Assembly: GCF_000165425.1 (NCBI RefSeq)
Contig: NW_001799599.1
Location: forward strand, 314,715-378,714
From: Paramecium tetraurelia
Lineage: Eukaryota > Ciliophora > Oligohymenophorea > Peniculida > Parameciidae
Reading direction: 5' to 3'
Length of the DNA: 64,000 nt
How positions within the stretch are numbered: the stretch's first letter is position 1; each line of letters begins with the position of its first letter. Positions 62,201 through 64,000 of the stretch are shown in pieces. The notes beneath the pieces are model-generated. The model was not told the DNA's origin. It saw only the letters and a program-made list of their open reading frames with translations, and ran no database searches. The position numbers and the translations under genes are program-made.

Positions 62201-64000
62201 GATAGTGTATTCGTGGGAAGAAGTTAGGAGTTACAAAGAAAAATAAGAACTGTTATAGCAAAAAATAAATCGATATGAAAAGGATAAACAGGATTTTAGC
62301 AAAGTTGAATTTTCTGATTATGAAGCATTTCTCCTTTTAGATGAAGATCAATTAAAGGAATACAAAAACAATGCATATTGTTTATTAGACAATGAATAAA
62401 AGTAAATTCATAGAAGAATTATGAAATCGAAATTAAAATCAGACTCTAAGCATTCTGATCTGGAGTCATATGCATAATTAAGTGATGATTCTAAATTGAA
62501 ATATACCTAAATGAAGGTTGAAGATGTTTCAGATTAATGTGCATATGAGGCATTAGAAAATAAATAATAATATGAAATCGAAAAGCAGAACAGAAAGATA
62601 AATTTAAATCAAATTAAATAGAATGGGTTTAAAATTTACTTTGGATAAATACCAAAAGTATTAACTATTGAAGAATATGAAAAATTCATAAATTATTAAT
62701 AACAGATCTAGAAACAAATAGAATAAGAAGAAGATTAATATTTAAAATAATAAATAGAAGAAGAAAAGAGAAAGCATAAAAAGTGCGATAGAAAGTTTGT
62801 GATTCAAAGTTTAATTGAAAATCCTCACCCATAAAATTTTGTGATTTATGAAAAAGCTTAATAAAATAAAAAGCTATTAGATATTAGGTCAACTATTGAT
62901 AAAAATTTAAACACGGAATTTGACAATGGATTACTTTAAATATTGCAAAGTAATCTATTTAAAGATTATTGCTAATAAGTACTTCATTAATAAGGAAATT
63001 AAATTGAAAAAATTATGAAATGTCAAACTGACAATATTAAGAAACCTTTAACTAAGATATCAAATGAAGGGGTTGCTTTAAATGTGTTTAAAAGCATAAC
63101 CAAATTTGCTCACATGAAACGATCGAGTCTAACTACAAAAGAACATTTGGAGAGAATATTATGTAGTCTAATAGGTACAACAGCATAAATTGAACTACCA
63201 ACAGCTCCCAAGAGTTTATAACGCTCGCTTGCTCTTGATATCGATACTTTAAAAAGATCGATAGAACTTGAAACAACTAGTAGAAAATTTAATGATGGAG
63301 TCAAATTAGAAAACAATTAGGAAATTCGTGAAGAAATATTTTTATAGATCTTCAAATAAATTGAGGGAAACACAAAGGAACATCTATATTATTTATTAAG
63401 ATTATGCATAGTAATCACTCATTGTATCCCTCTTTTACATCCATTACCATTTATTTAGTATTTAATTGAATAACTATAGAAACCTGAAAATAAATTTTTC
63501 AAAGAGCCAGATATGTAGAAATATACTAAATAAATTATCAAAAATTTATCAATTAATACTGATGTGAAAGTGTTTAAAGATGAAATAAAAACCCAGCTTT
63601 GTGCTAGAGTTTATTTGCCTTCAAAAGATGAGTTATAATTAATGTTCGAATGCAAATAACCAATTGTTAAATTGATGATTCATAGTGATACTCCATTATG
63701 GGTGGAATTGGAACATAATTTCAGTGTTTAATAAGTAATTAAGCAGGCTTGTAGTCTTATCAATTAGTAGGATAATTGGATGTACTTTGGATTAATGGTT
63801 GCTTAATCTAAAACTGAAGTTATTTACAATACTTCATATGTAGATTAATTTATAAACTTTTTTGATATTTTAAATAAATTAGAATTTCATGAGGAAATAA
63901 ATAATAATGTTTATAAGCTTAACAAGAGGTTTGATATTTATCTAAGAATTAAAAAGTATATTCAATTTGAAGAAGATGACTAAGATCTATTAGATTTATA
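59262..64000 (+). CDS. Divergent MyTH4-FERM myosin, reduced motor (3' truncated by window edge)
   Basis: An uninterrupted frame of 1579 codons running off the window. The N-terminal about 450 residues match a myosin motor in order: SH3-like start, LTELPYLNEPEIL, PPHIF, P-loop GNQGYGKT near residue 145, ILDYPGQTN in place of LDIYGFE, and a converter-type YIRCLKERQDLKQ then PHRMNYNEFYQRF. The motor is much shorter than the usual about 700-750 residues, and switch I and II look altered, so ATPase activity is doubtful. One IQ motif (IIQKAFRVRQFK, near residue 470) follows. The tail has many copies of a degenerate motif (see repeat entry), then a MyTH4-like region (YYLLRLCIVITHCIPLLH near 1375) and the start of a FERM F1-like domain (VWVELEHNF-like LWVELEHNF). 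Confidence 0.8.
60840..62590 (+). repeat. Degenerate protein repeat in myosin tail (about 19 copies)
   Basis: Within the myosin frame, a motif of form acidic-(S/A)-(Y/F)-x-L-L-x-x-E-Q-x-x-x-Y-K recurs. Examples: SYQLLNEEQLEQYKK, AFQLLNEEQL, SFSLLTFEQKLQYL, AFKLLDQNQ, SFTLLEQEQRKVY, SFKLLENKEEYLKYK, AFRLLNDEQWKV, AYRLLENKDIVY, AFLLLDEDQLKEYK, AYCLLDNEQKQI, AYEALENKQQYEI. Spacing is about 25-50 residues, often preceded by SD-x-E. Copies are diverged, so it is an old internal duplication, seen by eye rather than aligned. Confidence 0.7.

Overview
The window reads as macronuclear DNA of a ciliate, almost certainly a Paramecium. It is very AT-rich. Every recognisable protein is continuous only if TAA and TAG are read as glutamine and TGA is the sole stop. 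The genes are split by tiny introns of about 19 to 32 nt, most starting GTA and ending TAG, some ending AAG or CAG. All exon models here were built by eye; each is a whole number of codons after intron removal, but boundaries have not been tested against RNA.

Layout. 1-12 kb: C-terminal part of a membrane hybrid histidine kinase, a kelch-repeat protein, a basic coiled-coil protein, an FCP1/SCP-type CTD phosphatase, a heat-shock factor, a decayed stretch, and a pseudokinase. 11.4-21 kb: a small unknown, ribosomal protein L11, an LMBR1-type membrane protein, another decayed stretch, an unknown, and a MON2-like trafficking protein. 21-29 kb: a membrane RING ubiquitin ligase of the Tul1/DSC type, small unknowns, a cyclic-nucleotide phosphodiesterase carrying an S1-S4 voltage-sensor-like domain, and a DBF4-type zinc-finger protein with AT-hooks. 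29-36 kb: glycogen branching enzyme, an SH3 protein, and a CBM20 plus trehalose-phosphate-synthase-like protein with altered catalytic motifs. 36-47.6 kb: beta-tubulin, a two-TM protein, a NEDD1-like WD40 protein, an unknown, a Pumilio/PUF protein and a large BTB protein with a polyglutamine tract. 47.6-64 kb: a membrane-anchored insulysin-type M16 protease, a long IQ/coiled-coil protein, complex I NDUFV1, a SHIPPO-repeat (ciliary) protein, an unknown, and a partial MyTH4-FERM myosin running off the end.

Genes are packed tightly (gaps often 16-200 bp, one 3' coding overlap of 16 bp) and do not form operons; most neighbours seem functionally unrelated. Several fit ciliate biology: beta-tubulin, NEDD1-like and SHIPPO proteins (cilia and basal bodies), GBE and the CBM20 protein (glycogen), and the histidine kinase and phosphodiesterase (signalling).

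The most striking items are the putative voltage-sensing phosphodiesterase, the reduced-head myosin with about 19 copies of a degenerate tail motif, the CBM20-TPS-like pseudoenzyme, and several stop-less introns of length 3n. No transposon, virus-like element, rRNA, tRNA, CRISPR or telomere was seen.
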